Assembly (NCBI GenBank): GCA_032988165.1
Contig: JANTQF010000197.1
Span: 1 to 64,000, forward strand
Length of the DNA stretch: 64,000 nucleotides
Direction: 5' to 3'
Source of the DNA: Emmonsiellopsis sp. PD_33
Taxonomy: Eukaryota; Ascomycota; Eurotiomycetes; Onygenales; Ajellomycetaceae
The notes under the pieces are model-generated. The model ran no database searches. It saw only the letters and a program-made list of their open reading frames with translations, and had not been told where the DNA came from. Shown here piece by piece: positions 34,858 through 46,299 of the stretch (within the stretch, counting starts at the first letter, position 1; every line of letters starts with the position of its first letter). The position numbers and the translations under genes are program-made.

Positions 34858-36450
34858 TTGTGAGTCCTCATGATGGACGTCTTTTTTCCCTAGCTACCAG
34901 CCCTTGGACCCCCCTTTTTATATATATTTTCTATATCTGGCTCGACGCTAAACATTTCCTTTTCTCCTTCCCCTTTTTCTTTTATTTCTTTTGTAATTTT
35001 CTTCGAGTTGTTTTGATATATCGAGAAAGGAAACCTGCAGACTGGCTTTCCCCACTCCTTCTTTCCCCCATTCTGATTGTGCTTGTGTTGAGTATTGAGG
35101 GCATTGCATTGATGGGATGGATGGGTATCTGATTTTAGCATTTATACATGTCGGTATATGTATGGTCTGCAAATCTGTTAGTTATATATTCTCTTTCTGT
35201 TTATCCCCCTTACATTTCTCCTTTCCAAATGATTTCATTGAACATGTCTCATATGAGCAGATCATGTGCGATCCTTCTGCAAGGTCCCGGTGGTGAGAAA
35301 TGGGAATAGGGGGGAACTCCTATGTTCTGTTGGGCGTCTCATCTCCCGTCTAAAATAATCCTGTTTCCTGGCTTGCAACCCCCTGATCTTATGCGTACTA
35401 CATCGACGTGGTACTGCAAATTTTGCTTGATAGTATGTTATACAGTACTACCCTTATGGGTTATGCTTTTGTTTCCTTTTTTTATCTGTCTTGTCTGGTC
35501 GTACTGATCTATATAATGAGATAGGAGTTTTCCTTTTTTTTTCCTTTCCACTTCTTTCTCTTCATCTTTATGTAGATGCTGTCAATGAATTTTTTTTAAA
35601 ACAATATGCATTGGCAGCCTTTATATACTCTGCCAGCTCATTCTTTTCTTTCTAGTCATTGTATTGTCGGTTTACTGATTTACTTTGTTGCCGTATACGG
35701 GTCGATTATACTGGCATTAGTCGGTGTTTATCTTGTGGTTTCCTTCATTTCGGCTTATATCGACCCTCTGTTTCCCTCCCATGACCCTTTTTTTGTCTCT
35801 CTGTCTATGGGCATCTCCTCTTCCCACTGTTTGGCCTGTAATTGGATCAATATTTGGGACATTTCCATTTTCTTTCCCCATCATGTGTGCTATTGCCTGG
35901 TTTCCACCGTGCTCAGAGTGTGGCCATCATGGAAATGGAATACTATAAAAGGAGGGTCATGATACTCTCCTGGCATTCTTCCCTCTGCAAAGTTTCATCA
36001 TCCTCATCGGAAAATAACAGATCTCGCTCCTCACTACCACCGAAGAATCAACATAATCCTGGGAACAATTTGCCTCAAACCATACATACGGAACGGAAGC
36101 ACTGCCTACCACATTAAAAATGGCCCAGAATAATCAATCGTCCTCAACTCTTGTCACCCTCAGCAACCCCTATCCTACACCCAGACCTACTCCCCAGCCT
36201 GGTCCAGGCCCATACAAGCCTCCTCCTACCCGTTAGTCCTGAACCCTTCAAAACATTACAGAAACTCGTCCGGGCCCGTTAAACAGCGCCAATCTAATGT
36301 TCCGCCCGCACCACGAAATACAGCACGCGTCTTTGACAAAACCATTCACTTCTCCCCAATCCCCTCCGTTGAAAATGGCCTATAACCAACAATAATTTCA
36401 TCCTATCCTCCATCTCCATTTCCCAACCGCTATTCAACATAGCCAGCCAC
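34858..36450. other. Convergent 3' intergenic region, T-rich
   Basis: The flanking genes converge. It is rich in T/C runs on the plus strand (for example 35534-35560 and 35590-35600). Several short hydrophobic open frames (35606-35962) follow from this composition and lack motifs. No RNA gene recognised. Confidence 0.45.
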
Positions 36451-37236
36451 CTACACGTCCTCCCCCTCCTCTTCCCCCACCGCAGCCCTAACCCTCTCGA
36501 AAACCTCCAGAAACGCCTCCGGCCCCTCAGCCCCTTCAACCCTATGCCCCCCCTGCACCATAAAATACGGCACCCCACTAATCCCCCTCCTGACACTTTC
36601 CCTAACCTCCCTATCCACCGTCTCCCCACCCCCCTCCCCTTCCAACCACCCCCTAACCTCCCCCTCCTCCAGCCCCGCCCCCACCGCAGCCTCCACCAAA
36701 ACCCCCCGATCCGAAATATCCCGCTCATTCTCAAAATACGCCTTAAACAGCTCCTCCACCACCCTCGTCTGCAACCGCCCCCCGCCCCTCTCCTTCCCCA
36801 ACTGAATAACCCGATGCGAGTCCCGCGTATATCCCGTCTTCCCACCGAACTTGAAACTGATACCCTCCGCGGCGCCCGCGGCGGCGAGCCGCGATTGGAT
36901 CATGTGTGTGCGCTCGGCGCCGAAGCGCGCGACCATGTTTGCCGTCTTGTCTACGCTGAGGCGGGTAGGGTCGGGGTTTAGGTAGAAGGGTCGCCAGTCG
37001 GTGGTGAAGGTGTCTGTTGAGGTGGTGGAGGGGTGGGCGGCGTGGTAGAGGGAGATGGCGCGCTCGAGGCGCTTTTTGCCGATGTAGCACCACTGTGGTG
37101 GGGGGATGGTGTTAGTACTAGTATTCTAGTAGGGGGTTGAATGGGATGGGATGGGATGGGATGGGATGGGCTTTTTGGGTTTTTGACGAACTGGGCAGAC
37201 GGTGTCGGAGACGATGGTTATGTGGATGTTGGGCAT
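36451..37236 (-). CDS. DsbA/FrnE-like thioredoxin-fold oxidoreductase
   Basis: Exons 37236-37192 (15 codons) and 37092-36451 give 228 residues. The N-terminal beta strand MPNIHITIVSDTVCPWCYIGKKRLE carries the active-site CPWC (Cys14-Cys17; shown in full only to its motif). The WRPFYLNPDPTR, helical insertion domain, and cis-Pro block SGVPYFMV (Val-Pro of the thioredoxin fold) are all as in FrnE/2-hydroxychromene-2-carboxylate isomerase-type DSBA proteins. No signal peptide is seen, so it is probably cytosolic. Known members are disulphide oxidoreductases or glutathione-dependent isomerases; the substrate here is unknown. The intron (37191-37093) falls exactly between the Pro and Trp of the CPWC motif and contains an (ATGGG)n repeat. 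The donor is GTTCGT, unusual but frame-conserving. Confidence 0.88.
37139..37170. repeat. (GGGAT)n tandem repeat inside the DsbA-like gene intron
   Basis: Six consecutive copies of the pentamer ATGGG/GGGAT on the plus strand, inside the single intron of the oxidoreductase gene. It could expand or contract without changing the protein. Confidence 0.85.
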
Positions 37237-38226
37237 TTTGATGGTTTTTCTTTTCTTTTTGTCTTTTTTGTTTTGAGAGGATTTGGATGTTTTCTTTTTA
37301 TTTCTTTCCGGGGCTTTCTATCTGTTCTTTCGGGTGGAATTGAGCTTTCTTGGGTTTCGGGATTTGGTGACAAGTTGTTATCTACAATTTGATTGATGCT
37401 GGAAATGGGTGGAATTCCGGGTTTAAAAATACTTCCTCATGTGCTTGATCATCGGAATGGCAATCTTGAGTAACGATTTGATTATGAATGCGCTCTTCGG
37501 ACCATACCCCTCTCCGTCCCCGTTGATACTATCATATCTAGATCGTTATTGCGTGACTGCTGACAAATTGCTTGTTGAGGGGTGCTCTTGGCCGAGTGCT
37601 TGAAGAAGCAGAAGAAGGTCTCATTGACAAATGTCAAACATACTTGGAGACCACTGGCCTCTAAGGATTGATCCTTTTTGGTCTAGTTGGATAACTCTCA
37701 CAACAAAAGAACTTGAACTAATCTAGAGTAGACTACTAGTAAGTTAGTTAATTGGTTTAACTCCTTGGAATCATTGCATGCCGCCGATTTGCACTTGAGA
37801 TGGATACTAGTACTAGTACGACGAGTAGTAGTATGGATTTGAAAGCAAGAGGATGGGTCGCATAGGGAGGGGAGGGAATTGGTTTTTGTATTTTATAGGC
37901 ATGCTCTTACAAACAGGTTTGAAGAAGATAGTAGTTAACTATATCAGGAATTCAGATCCTTTTCAATTCCCCTTTTCATCAAGCAGATCATTAGTATTTG
38001 GCAATTAGGGCTAGATATAATATGCTGACTAATCCAGTGCGGGGATACTGTCAAGTGCGGGGCAAAAAACTTCTGCGCGCAACGATAGTCGGATGGATGG
38101 ATGGATATATTTATTATTATTTTGAAGACTGGGAAGATGTGTGGATGAGTGAGATGAACTCGGGGAAGAATAGCCCGAACGATTACTTTTGTCAAAAATT
38201 CCGCAGTCCTTCTGGTTCTCAGCATC
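37237..38226. other. Upstream region of the DsbA-like gene, ending at the retrotransposon
   Basis: No gene seen. A T-rich stretch precedes the oxidoreductase start. The right end carries the left copy of the target duplication GCATC (38222-38226). Confidence 0.5.
38222..38226. repeat. Target-site duplication, left copy (GCATC)
   Basis: GCATC directly abuts the left LTR and recurs at 43686-43690. Five bases is the standard length for Ty1/copia integration. Confidence 0.88.
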
Positions 38227-38516
38227 TATAAGAGGGTTGAACGTAGTTAGAGATATCCATGAGGAGAAAAATGATTGATTCCATTGTCTAAGTTGGTGGA
38301 TTTTGCCACTATTTATAGCTACTGACATGTGATTGCCTGAGATAATGAAAATCTAAGATACCATACAAAATAGGTGTAGAAAACAATAGGGATGATCAGT
38401 TATTATCACTATTGAGAAGGAAACAATGAAAAGACCATTAATGCAGAACTGAATGACTGAAAAATAGAGGATCTGCTCTGCAGGTACTTGGGGTGCATAC
38501 TGTACTGCTTCTCACA
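38227..38516 (-). repeat. 3' LTR (left copy)
   Basis: 290 bp. Read on the minus strand it begins TGTGAGAAG and ends CTCTTATA. It differs from the right LTR at 13 positions, with no indels and no transversions. It retains one CpG (at about 38242). Confidence 0.93.
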
Positions 38517-38528
38517 TACCCCCTCAGT
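38517..38528 (-). other. Polypurine tract of the retrotransposon
   Basis: On the minus strand ACTGAGGGGGTA lies immediately before the 3' LTR, where plus-strand DNA synthesis is primed. Confidence 0.7.
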
Positions 38529-39163
38529 GGATTTCCAAGCAGAGCAGAGGTAATTTAATGGTGAAGAACTACCTCAATTTGATGTATTATAGGGCAGAGC
38601 AGAGGTAATTCAATGGCAAAGAACTACCTTAATTTCACACTTATATCAATAAGATTAATGAGACAGTGGAATTCCTCATGAGTGGCATGAGGGAGGGATT
38701 TGGTGAAGCTGTCTGCTGGCATCTTTTTCATACCTATCCATTCAATAGATACTTGACCTTATTGGACTTCTTGATAGAGCCAGTGACCATGAATGTTGAT
38801 ATGGCAGAGTTTTGTAAGGACTCAGAGAGCTTTTTCCTTGAGGAGGTATATCACCTGGGTGTTATCATTCTGTATAATCAATGCACATTCTGAATCAAAA
38901 TCAATTTATTTAAAGAGATGTCTCCACCAGTAGGCCTCTCTTGCAGCAGCAGATAGGGCTAAAAGTTCTGACTCAGTGAAAGACATACTTACAGTCTGTT
39001 GTTTGGTAGACTTCCAATTAATTGCACCTCCAAAAAGAGTAAATATCATGCCTTGTGTGCTCCAACAGGTAGTTGTATCATCTGCAAATGCAGTATCTAT
39101 ATAGATATAGAATGCTGAGCTGACATCTTTAGAGGTTGAAGCACTATATTTAATAGTAAGATT

Positions 39164-39454
39164 TCAAGTTTGATATCTGTGAGCAATGATGTGATGTACA
39201 AGGTCATCATGCTGCAAAGACAGATGGACCATGTGATCAGCAAGAACCCCTGTGGCAAAGATGAGATTGAGCTGAGTTCCTATGGAAGGATAGATAATAG
39301 AGCTGATACAGCACTGAAAGCTGTGAATCTCCTGGGAGGATAGAAAACCTGAGTAAGGATATACTAATTGAGTAGGTATAGGTGTGTGATAGGGTTTATA
39401 ACATTCAACCCTGAATTTTGTCACTATTTTGGCCATATAACTGTTCTGGCACAA
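39164..39454 (-). pseudogene. Copia RNase H region, broken
   Basis: An open segment of 96 codons holds remnants of the copia RT-connection and RNase H region (an alternating pattern around IGTQLNLIFATGVLADHM). Stops interrupt it on both sides. Position after RT supports the call. Confidence 0.6.
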
Positions 39455-39487
39455 CCAAAGTTTTTGGGCTGTGCAATCATGAAGGAC

Positions 39488-39766
39488 TCAAATTCCTAAA
39501 AACCACTTCACTTCTCTCATATTATGGAGTTTGTAGGTGTTCATTAACTGGGCCACAAAATTAATGAATACTATTTTATGATGTTGATGGTAAACAATGA
39601 TGATGTCATCAACATAGAAGAAGACTATAAGTTCTAGCCCTATAAAAAGACAGGGCTCTTTGGAGACTTGTGTCAGACCAAGTTTTAATAATGTTACTTT
39701 TAATTCATCATTCCAATGTAAGGGAGATTCAGGAAGGCCATATAGAGCCCTGAGGAGGAGCAACAT
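39488..39766 (-). pseudogene. Copia reverse transcriptase fragment with YVDD box
   Basis: 92 codons contain the typical copia RT block: LLRALYGLPESPLHW, then the polymerase active-site motif FFYVDDIIIV, and VKWFLGI. The active-site Asp pair is intact, but the frame is closed by stops on both sides, so no full enzyme can be made. Confidence 0.9.
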
Positions 39767-39853
39767 GTATCTGGGAAATTCATAATCAGGGGGTGGTTTG
39801 ATGTAGACCTCATCAATGAGAATGGCATTAAGAAAGGCATTTACTGTGTCATA

Positions 39854-40036
39854 TTAATAAGTCTCTAGATCAAACACAGCTGCAATAGCCATAACAAGGC
39901 AAAAGACTTTCAATGCAAGGGTTGTAGATCTAGTCTCTACTTTTTCATTTTTCCAAAAATCTCTACAAATAATGATATAAGCCTTGAATTTGAGAAGGAT
40001 TCTATCTGTATTGAATTTGTATGTAAAAACCCACAT
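39854..40036 (-). pseudogene. Copia reverse transcriptase N-terminal fragment
   Basis: 60 codons match the start of fungal copia RT: MWVFTYKFNTD, LLKFKAYIIICRD, then TTLALKVFCLVMAIAAVFDLET. A stop at its end separates it from the YVDD fragment. Confidence 0.85.
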
Positions 40037-41071
40037 AAGAGGTAGAGGTTTTCATTTTGCTTTGCATTCCAGAATGTACCTCTAGCACTTCTTTTCTTGT
40101 AGAGCTTCATATTTAACCTGAGTAGTATGTAATCATTCATCCTTGAATTTGTGATATAAGGCCTCCTTCCAACTACAGGGCAGGGGAGGTAGATTATCAT
40201 GATGAAGAGGATGAGGTAGAGGTTCATTCATATAGGTTATAGTAAATGTTTCATAGAATCTTAGTGACTAATCTATATGATTAAGTGCAGTGATATAGCT
40301 GGTCTACTCTGGGTTGGTTTTTCAAATCCAACATCCTGAGATTATGTGGTCAGTAGATATTTCACTATATATTTTCCTAGCTGGAGCAGTAGGTGGCTCA
40401 TTTAGAGACAACACATCTGACTGAAGAGTTTCAAGTAACTAATCTAACAGGTCATCCATATCAATGTCATCATCAAGTGTGATATCTGAATCATCTATCT
40501 GAGGGATTCCACTGGTTGGTGTCATAAATTCAGAGGAACCTGATATTAGCATAGGAGTCAGTTCTAGGGTTAGCAACACCTGAGAATTCAGTTCTAGCAT
40601 TGTTTTTGAAGTCATATTGACCATTTTGGAGGAAGGCATTGAGGCATTGGAAGGTATGTGGATTTTGGTTTCATCTTCAGAACTTTTGAATTCCTGAACA
40701 TTAAATCTGACACTTTTTGGAATGTCAGTTGGTGGTAGTAAATCTGCTGGTATTAGAGACATTAAAGAAAGCTATTTAGATAGGTCTCCAGGATTAAAAA
40801 AGAAATCCTCATTGAAGATTATATCTTGCATCTCTATAACCTTTTGTTCTCTTGGGAGCTAGATATGGAAAATATTATTTGATACATATCTGACTAGATG
40901 TTCAATTTTGGCATGCAGGGCAAGTTTTTAGAGCTTCAGGATGGTTTTATTAAAGATGTATGCTTAGCATCCATATGCATGTAGATAGCTTAGATCAAGA
41001 TCCATTAGTTTGCCAAGGTAGGAGGCTAGGGCCTGTATTGGAGTCTTCTATTTGAGCTGCCAGACTGATGT

Positions 41072-41605
41072 TCAGTTAAGAAGATAGACAGTAGTCTTAT
41101 ATACCTCAGGCCAGAGATTTTCAGGGAGATTTACATTGATTTGAATTGTACAGCCTAGGGTAGTTATCATACCCCCTGAGCATTCAGCTGCACTGTTAGA
41201 TTCAGGCATGCAGGAAGGTAAAGGTTCAATATGAATGCTACAAGTCCTGATTTTTTCAAGAAAGACCTTTATAAGTGACATTTCTTCATCTATATGAAGG
41301 GTTAAAACCTTCAAATTATAGTGTCTTTCAACTTCATTAATGAATTTTTCAAGAAATGGCCTGCATTGGTCTTTTGTAGGAAGTGCCTTGGCCTGATGAG
41401 TGTGGGTAAGGGGGTTATAGATATGAGCAAGATAGTGGTCTCTATTGTAGGCTAGAGACACATAGGTAAGATCAAAATGAATGACTTCAAAGGGTTTATT
41501 GCCTCTATTCATTGGTTTTCTAGATATCTGGAGGTGAGATTTTCCTAAGATGCAGGTCATGCAGTCAGTGGTTTTTGGGCTGTTAGCAAGGCAGGCCCCT
41601 ATCAC
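41072..41605 (-). pseudogene. Copia integrase fragment with GAG-pre-integrase end
   Basis: 177 codons. The start (TDCMTCILGKSH) is the end of the GAG-pre-integrase zinc finger, followed by the integrase core with FEVIHFDLTYVS (first catalytic Asp) and LTLHIDEEMSL where the second Asp is expected. The third region (ESNSAAECSG) corresponds to the copia NG.AE motif. Stops bound it. Confidence 0.88.
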
Positions 41606-42025
41606 AGATTTGAGTAGATATTGAAGAGCTTCTGAACTGGGGTGGCCAAGGCATTTATACTATAGGGCCATTATTGCCAGTATGAGAAGCCAAGGAAGCA
41701 TTTGGGTAGCAAAGATAGTGCCATCTAGGGGGTTATATTCAAAAATGAATTTTTTATAGTGATACTGCAGTAGGAATTGAACATTGCCTTCCTTATCAAT
41801 TAGCTTGCAGTTCAATTTGTCTATCCCTATATTTTATCAGTTAAATGCTGGGGCTGCAGCAATATTCATGAAGAAAATAGGCATGTAGGTGACATCAAGC
41901 AGTGTATATAATTTTTTGCCATGGGGGGTCTGCAGGTGTATTAGGATGTTACCATAGTCATGAATTAGGACTATAGTATCTCCAGCCTGCATCTTTTCAT
42001 CAACAATGCAAAAATCCTGAAAACA

Positions 42026-42361
42026 TCAGTGGTCATTACAAACATGCCAATTTACTCCATTATCATATATGAAGCTATTCTTGAGAGGGTAGTTGTCAGT
42101 CCAAGAAAAATCATTGCTAAGAACAACTGGGGTAGTTGCAAATACACCATCAAAGGCCTCACCTGTGTCTCTGGCAGATTTGGATTCAGAAGCAGTAGCA
42201 GTATTGACATCATTTTTCAGAGTTACTGGGATCTTTAAATTTAATTCCTTACTCACTTTCTTATCTTTTTTGAACTTCACTATAGCTTTTTCTGCTATCT
42301 TCTTGATCTTCTTGTTTGATTCTAGAATCTGTTTGACCTTTTTCTCAGTATCAGGATTCAA
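42026..42361 (-). pseudogene. Copia gag C-terminus to protease junction, broken
   Basis: 111 codons. A Lys-rich stretch is followed by YDNGVNWHVCNDH, equivalent to the copia protease start (normally W.LDSGA..H.C). The protease Asp-Ser-Gly is changed to YDNG, so the enzyme would be dead. Confidence 0.65.
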
Positions 42362-42955
42362 AATGAAGTTTTTTGGGCAAATAATAGGGTTGAGATAGAA
42401 GCATTTGGCAATCAGATGTTTTCCTCCACAAGTGCATATTCATTTGGATTGCTGGGAATCTGATTGATTACCCCCTGAGTTTTGCTGTGAGTCTGATGGT
42501 TTTTCCATGTCTTTCCCTCCTACCTTCATGCTGTTAAATGTTGTAAATGCAGCTGATATTTGATTATAGGATTCTTCAGTGCCAGTAGTATGAAGTTCAT
42601 CACAGAATTTCTCCATCAAAATATCAACTGAGATTAGCTCTTTTCCAGCTTTTTCACATTTAAGAACACTAGATCTCTAGATCTGGCTCCAGTTGGTATT
42701 GATTTTGATGGTAGCTTCAAGGAACTTGAATATAATAGAACATTCACTCTTATAATCCTCTATGCTATATTTAATAATTTTCTTTCATGCCACCTGCCAG
42801 TGCCTCACCCAGTCAAAAGGATTCTCATTTTTCAGATCAGCAGAGAGTTTGATATAGTCATTACTGAGTTCAACTTCCCTTCAGCAGTTGGTAGGAGCTT
42901 TTTCTGCTTTGAGTAGACAAATCATTTCCTGAGGATTTATCTCATCTCCCAGGCA

Positions 42956-43153
42956 TTACCATACATCTTGAGATATATGCTCAAGGATGTATGTTGATAC
43001 TGCCTTCTCCATCACTCTATATTCCTCATAGTCCTTTTTCAACAGGGTGTACTCATGTGCTGCCAGGTTCCATTCCTCAACTTTCATAGATTTATCCTGT
43101 TTGTATGATTTAGGGTATTTCAGAGCAGGCTCTGGGTCTATAACCAGGTTCAT
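42956..43153 (-). pseudogene. Copia gag N-terminal fragment
   Basis: 65 codons with the pattern found near the start of copia Gag (WNLAAHEYTLLKKDYEEY). It is preceded by an out-of-frame part and followed by a stop. The start and end of the original gag are not resolved. Confidence 0.65.
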
Positions 43154-43380
43154 ATAGAGTTCAAAATCATTGAATCAGATGATGAATGACATGTTTTTGT
43201 ATCATTCATCCCAGTCTTTTGTATTGTTGAGGATGATTTTGGTCAACATTTTTGTTGTAGTAGGGACAGTTGGAGGCTGTATAGAATCAGATATTCAAGC
43301 AAAATACCTGCAATATAGGGTGAAGATGATAGAAATAGTGATAATCAATGCAAATAAGAAGTCTAGCACATTGTGGAAGA

Positions 43381-43395
43381 GTCTGGGCTCATAAC
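43381..43395 (-). other. Primer-binding site matching the anticodon half of initiator tRNA-Met
   Basis: The plus strand reads GTCTGGGCTCATAAC up to the base next to the 5' LTR. GGGCTCATAAC is the anticodon stem-loop of eukaryotic initiator tRNA-Met (CAU in the middle). The minus-strand genome would therefore pair with a tRNA fragment ending at about nucleotide 39, as described for Drosophila copia and yeast Ty5. Confidence 0.82.
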
Positions 43396-43685
43396 TATAA
43401 GAGGGTTAAACATAGTTAGAGATATCCATGAGGAGAAAAATGATTGATTCTGTTGTCTAAGTTGGCAGATTTTGCCACTATTTATAGCTACTGACATGTG
43501 ATTGCCTGAGATAATGAAAATCTAAGATACCATATAAAATAGGTGTAGAAAACAATAGGGATGATCAGTTATTATCACTATTGAGAAGGAAACAATGAAA
43601 AGACCATTGATGCAGAACTGAATGACTGAAAAATAGAGGATCTGCTCTGCAGGCGCTTGGGGCGCGTACTGTACCGCTTCTCACA
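43396..43685 (-). repeat. 5' LTR (right copy)
   Basis: 290 bp, same ends as the left copy. It keeps several CpGs near its right end (about 43654-43678) that the left copy has lost as TpG or CpA. Confidence 0.93.
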
Positions 43686-43690
43686 GCATC
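43686..43690. repeat. Target-site duplication, right copy (GCATC)
   Basis: Matches 38222-38226. Confidence 0.88.
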
Positions 43691-44337
43691 AGAACTTGAA
43701 GCTTTCAATTGGCTCACTGATACGACCGATAACCCGTGCTTGGAATATACTTCGTCTGAGGGGTATGAATATCTCTATCATCATTAGCGAATGGCGACAT
43801 ACCCCGGGCATTGGGGGGCATACACGCCTGGATAGAGCCAGGCATAATCGGAAGGGTGCAAAGGAAGCGCATTAGTATTTATACGATGTTGACTCAGTAG
43901 ATGCAGCATGCCTGTCGTGTTTTCAGCGAATCGAGACCCGGATATAGGACTTTTGCTTTCGGTACTGCTGGAAATATAGTTAACCACGCGCGCAAAGTCC
44001 GACGTTTTGACTGATGGAAGAATTATCAGAGATAGTAGGGATAGGCTCCACTATGGGGACAGCGGGACAAGGCTTGTAGGCTTGGGGGTTGTGATGTAAT
44101 TCCATCGCTGTGCGGCGTGGGTAAATTGGCCTGCGTATACTATTTAACTAGTTTGATATCCCTCTAAACTCGCTTTCTTTCCTATCTCTTCTTCATCCTG
44201 CACCACGAAACTGTTACGGGGAAAATTGAGATAAATAAAGCTCAGAATCTTCCCACCACCTTCGTATCCCTCGAATCACGTCATTGAGCCACCCGTTTTG
44301 AAAGAAAAATTGAATCGTTTCTAGAGAAGCAGGAAAA
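43691..44337. other. Promoter region of the Gre2-like reductase
   Basis: Normal CpG content returns immediately after the target duplication. No gene seen. The last 100 bp form an A/T-mixed leader. Confidence 0.5.
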
Positions 44338-45880
44338 ATGACACGGACTCTTCTAACAGGTGCGTCAAAATTAGATAGGCCCTCAAAAAAGAAATGAAAA
44401 ACTAACCCAAAATATCCTCCTACAGGCGGAAGCGGCTTTATCGCTGCCCATGTCCTCGATTCACTCCTCGCCCGAGGCCATTCCGTCGTGACAACCGTCC
44501 GATCGGAAGAAAAGGCTCAGAAAATCAGAGAAGCACATCCAAATGTCCCCAAGGACAAGCTTGACTTTGCAATTGTTGAGGATATTGCGAAGCTCGATGG
44601 TATGTTGTGCGAAATAGGAATTGAATTGTTTTTTTTCCTTTTGAGGAGTTGCTACGGAGTTTTCATTAGTTAAATATAGAGAGAAATTGCTAATTATAAT
44701 CCCCTGAATCTAGCATTTGACAAAGCGGTCATTTCGGATCCTCCGTTCGAAACTGTTATTCACACCGCAAGCCCGTTTCATATGAAGGCTGTTGATAATA
44801 GGAAGGAATTGATTGATCCAGGTATGTTCTGCTCTGCTCTGTTTCCCGCCAAACAGGGGATGATGGGGAATAAGTATATTCATCAATCATACAATTCCGC
44901 TAACCCTTTGGGCTTTTATAAATATGAATAGCCATCAATGGGACCCTTGGTATCCTGCGGGCTATCAAGAGAAGTGCCCCGACAGTTACCCGTGTAGTTA
45001 TCACATCGTCATTCGCTGCCGTTATCAACCTCACGAAACCGGTTTCACACACATTCAGCGAGGTAATTACATACTACGCTTAGATTCAAAGATGATGCCC
45101 TTTTGACTGACATGAATAGGCGGATTGGAATCCCATCACCGAGGCGGAAGCCGATCTCAACCCTGCAAATGGATACCGAGCAAGTAAGACGTTTGCGGTA
45201 TGTTTTTCACCCCCTTCTTCCCCGGATATATAGACAACCAATGTATAAGACAAGATAGCTAACAAAAGTAAAACAGGAAAAAGCCGCCTGGGAATTTCTC
45301 GAGAAGGAGAAACCAAACTTCACCATCGCCACGGTACGAGAACCAAATCCTCATCCTTCCATGCAGATATACTACAACCGGGCCCCATTCTAATCCCCAC
45401 GCCCCTTCTTAAACAAAACAGATAAACCCCCCCGTCGTCATCGGCCCCGTCGTCCACTATCTCGCCTCCCTCAGCACCATCAACACCTCCAACGAGCGCA
45501 TCCGCGACCTAATCACCGGCGCCGCCAGATCTAAATGCCCACCCACCGGCATGCACTTCTGGGTCGACGTGCGCGACGTAGCTCTCGCGCACGTCCTCGC
45601 CGCTGAAGTCCCTGAGGCAGCTGGTAAGCGCTTCTTCATCACCGCGGGCAAGTTCTCAAATAGAGAGATGGCGGAGGTGATTGCGCAGGAGTTCCCGGAG
45701 CTGAAGGGCAAAGTGCCTGAGGGCGAGGAGGCGCTGAAGTCTGGTGATTATCCTGAGGGTGGGTTTTGGGGGTATGATAATAGTCGGTCGAAGAATGTGT
45801 TGGGATTGGAGTATACGCCGTTGAGGGAGACGGTGGTTGATGCGGTGAAGAGTTTGAAGGGGTTGTTGGCTCAGGAGTGA
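44338..45880 (+). CDS. NADPH-dependent extended-SDR reductase, Gre2/methylglyoxal reductase-like
   Basis: Seven exons (44338-44359, 44426-44599, 44714-44821, 44932-45062, 45120-45197, 45277-45333, 45422-45880) give 342 residues, the size of yeast Gre2. All six introns (57-114 bp) keep frame. The Rossmann motif is TGGSGFIA (residues 7-14), the active-site Tyr164/Lys168 pair is in GYRASK, and VVITSSFAAV carries the SDR serine. Substrate-side NPPVVIGP and the FWVDVRDVALAHVLA block match the cinnamyl/dihydroflavonol reductase-type family. The likely reaction is NADPH-dependent reduction of aldehydes or ketones such as methylglyoxal, in the cytosol. The true substrate cannot be told from sequence. 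It sits just right of the retrotransposon and shows no damage. Confidence 0.92.
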
Positions 45881-46299
45881 GAATAGTTAGGGGGCTGCGT
45901 GTTTTGTATGTGGAGTGGTTCTGAGGGAGGTTGATGGATTGGGGATTATGATCTAGAAGAGATTAGACTTCAGTGTGGAATACAGTATGCATTAATGGAG
46001 ATGTTGGTAGTTGTTGTGATTACCCCTGATGTGGTCTATTTTCCCCACAGGCTGAGTAAAAGCAAACGTGACCTTGGGACGAGATCGGATGCTCACTCTA
46101 ATCATTCATTCATATTTTATAAACTAGATAGGGGCCTCCCTGACGCAGATCATTATACAACGTAATCCAATATACAAACATGTCCACGTCCGTCAAGTAA
46201 ACCCACCCCACTTCAAGAACAATACCAGAGCGCTGCTTTGGCACAACTAACCACTCAATGATCTCATTGCAAAATTAGGCTGTCTGTATCGGCATCATA
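45881..46299. other. Convergent 3' intergenic region
   Basis: The flanking genes converge. Nothing recognised apart from 3' UTR-like sequence. Confidence 0.5.

Larger units (their letters stand above)
38227..43685 (-). mobile_element. Ty1/copia LTR retrotransposon, complete but inactivated
   Basis: The element is 5459 bp, read on the minus strand. It has two 290-bp LTRs, TSD GCATC at 38222-38226 and 43686-43690, a primer-binding site next to the 5' LTR and a G-rich polypurine tract next to the 3' LTR. Internal order on the minus strand is gag, protease region, integrase, then reverse transcriptase and RNase H, which is the copia order. No frame is intact; each domain survives only in pieces between stops. 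The interior from 38517 to 43395 shows no CpG in my reading, whereas flanking DNA has many. The LTRs differ at 13 sites, all transitions. This is the mark of RIP or methylation-driven C-to-T mutation, here with a strong CpG preference plus some CpA to TpA changes. Confidence 0.95.
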
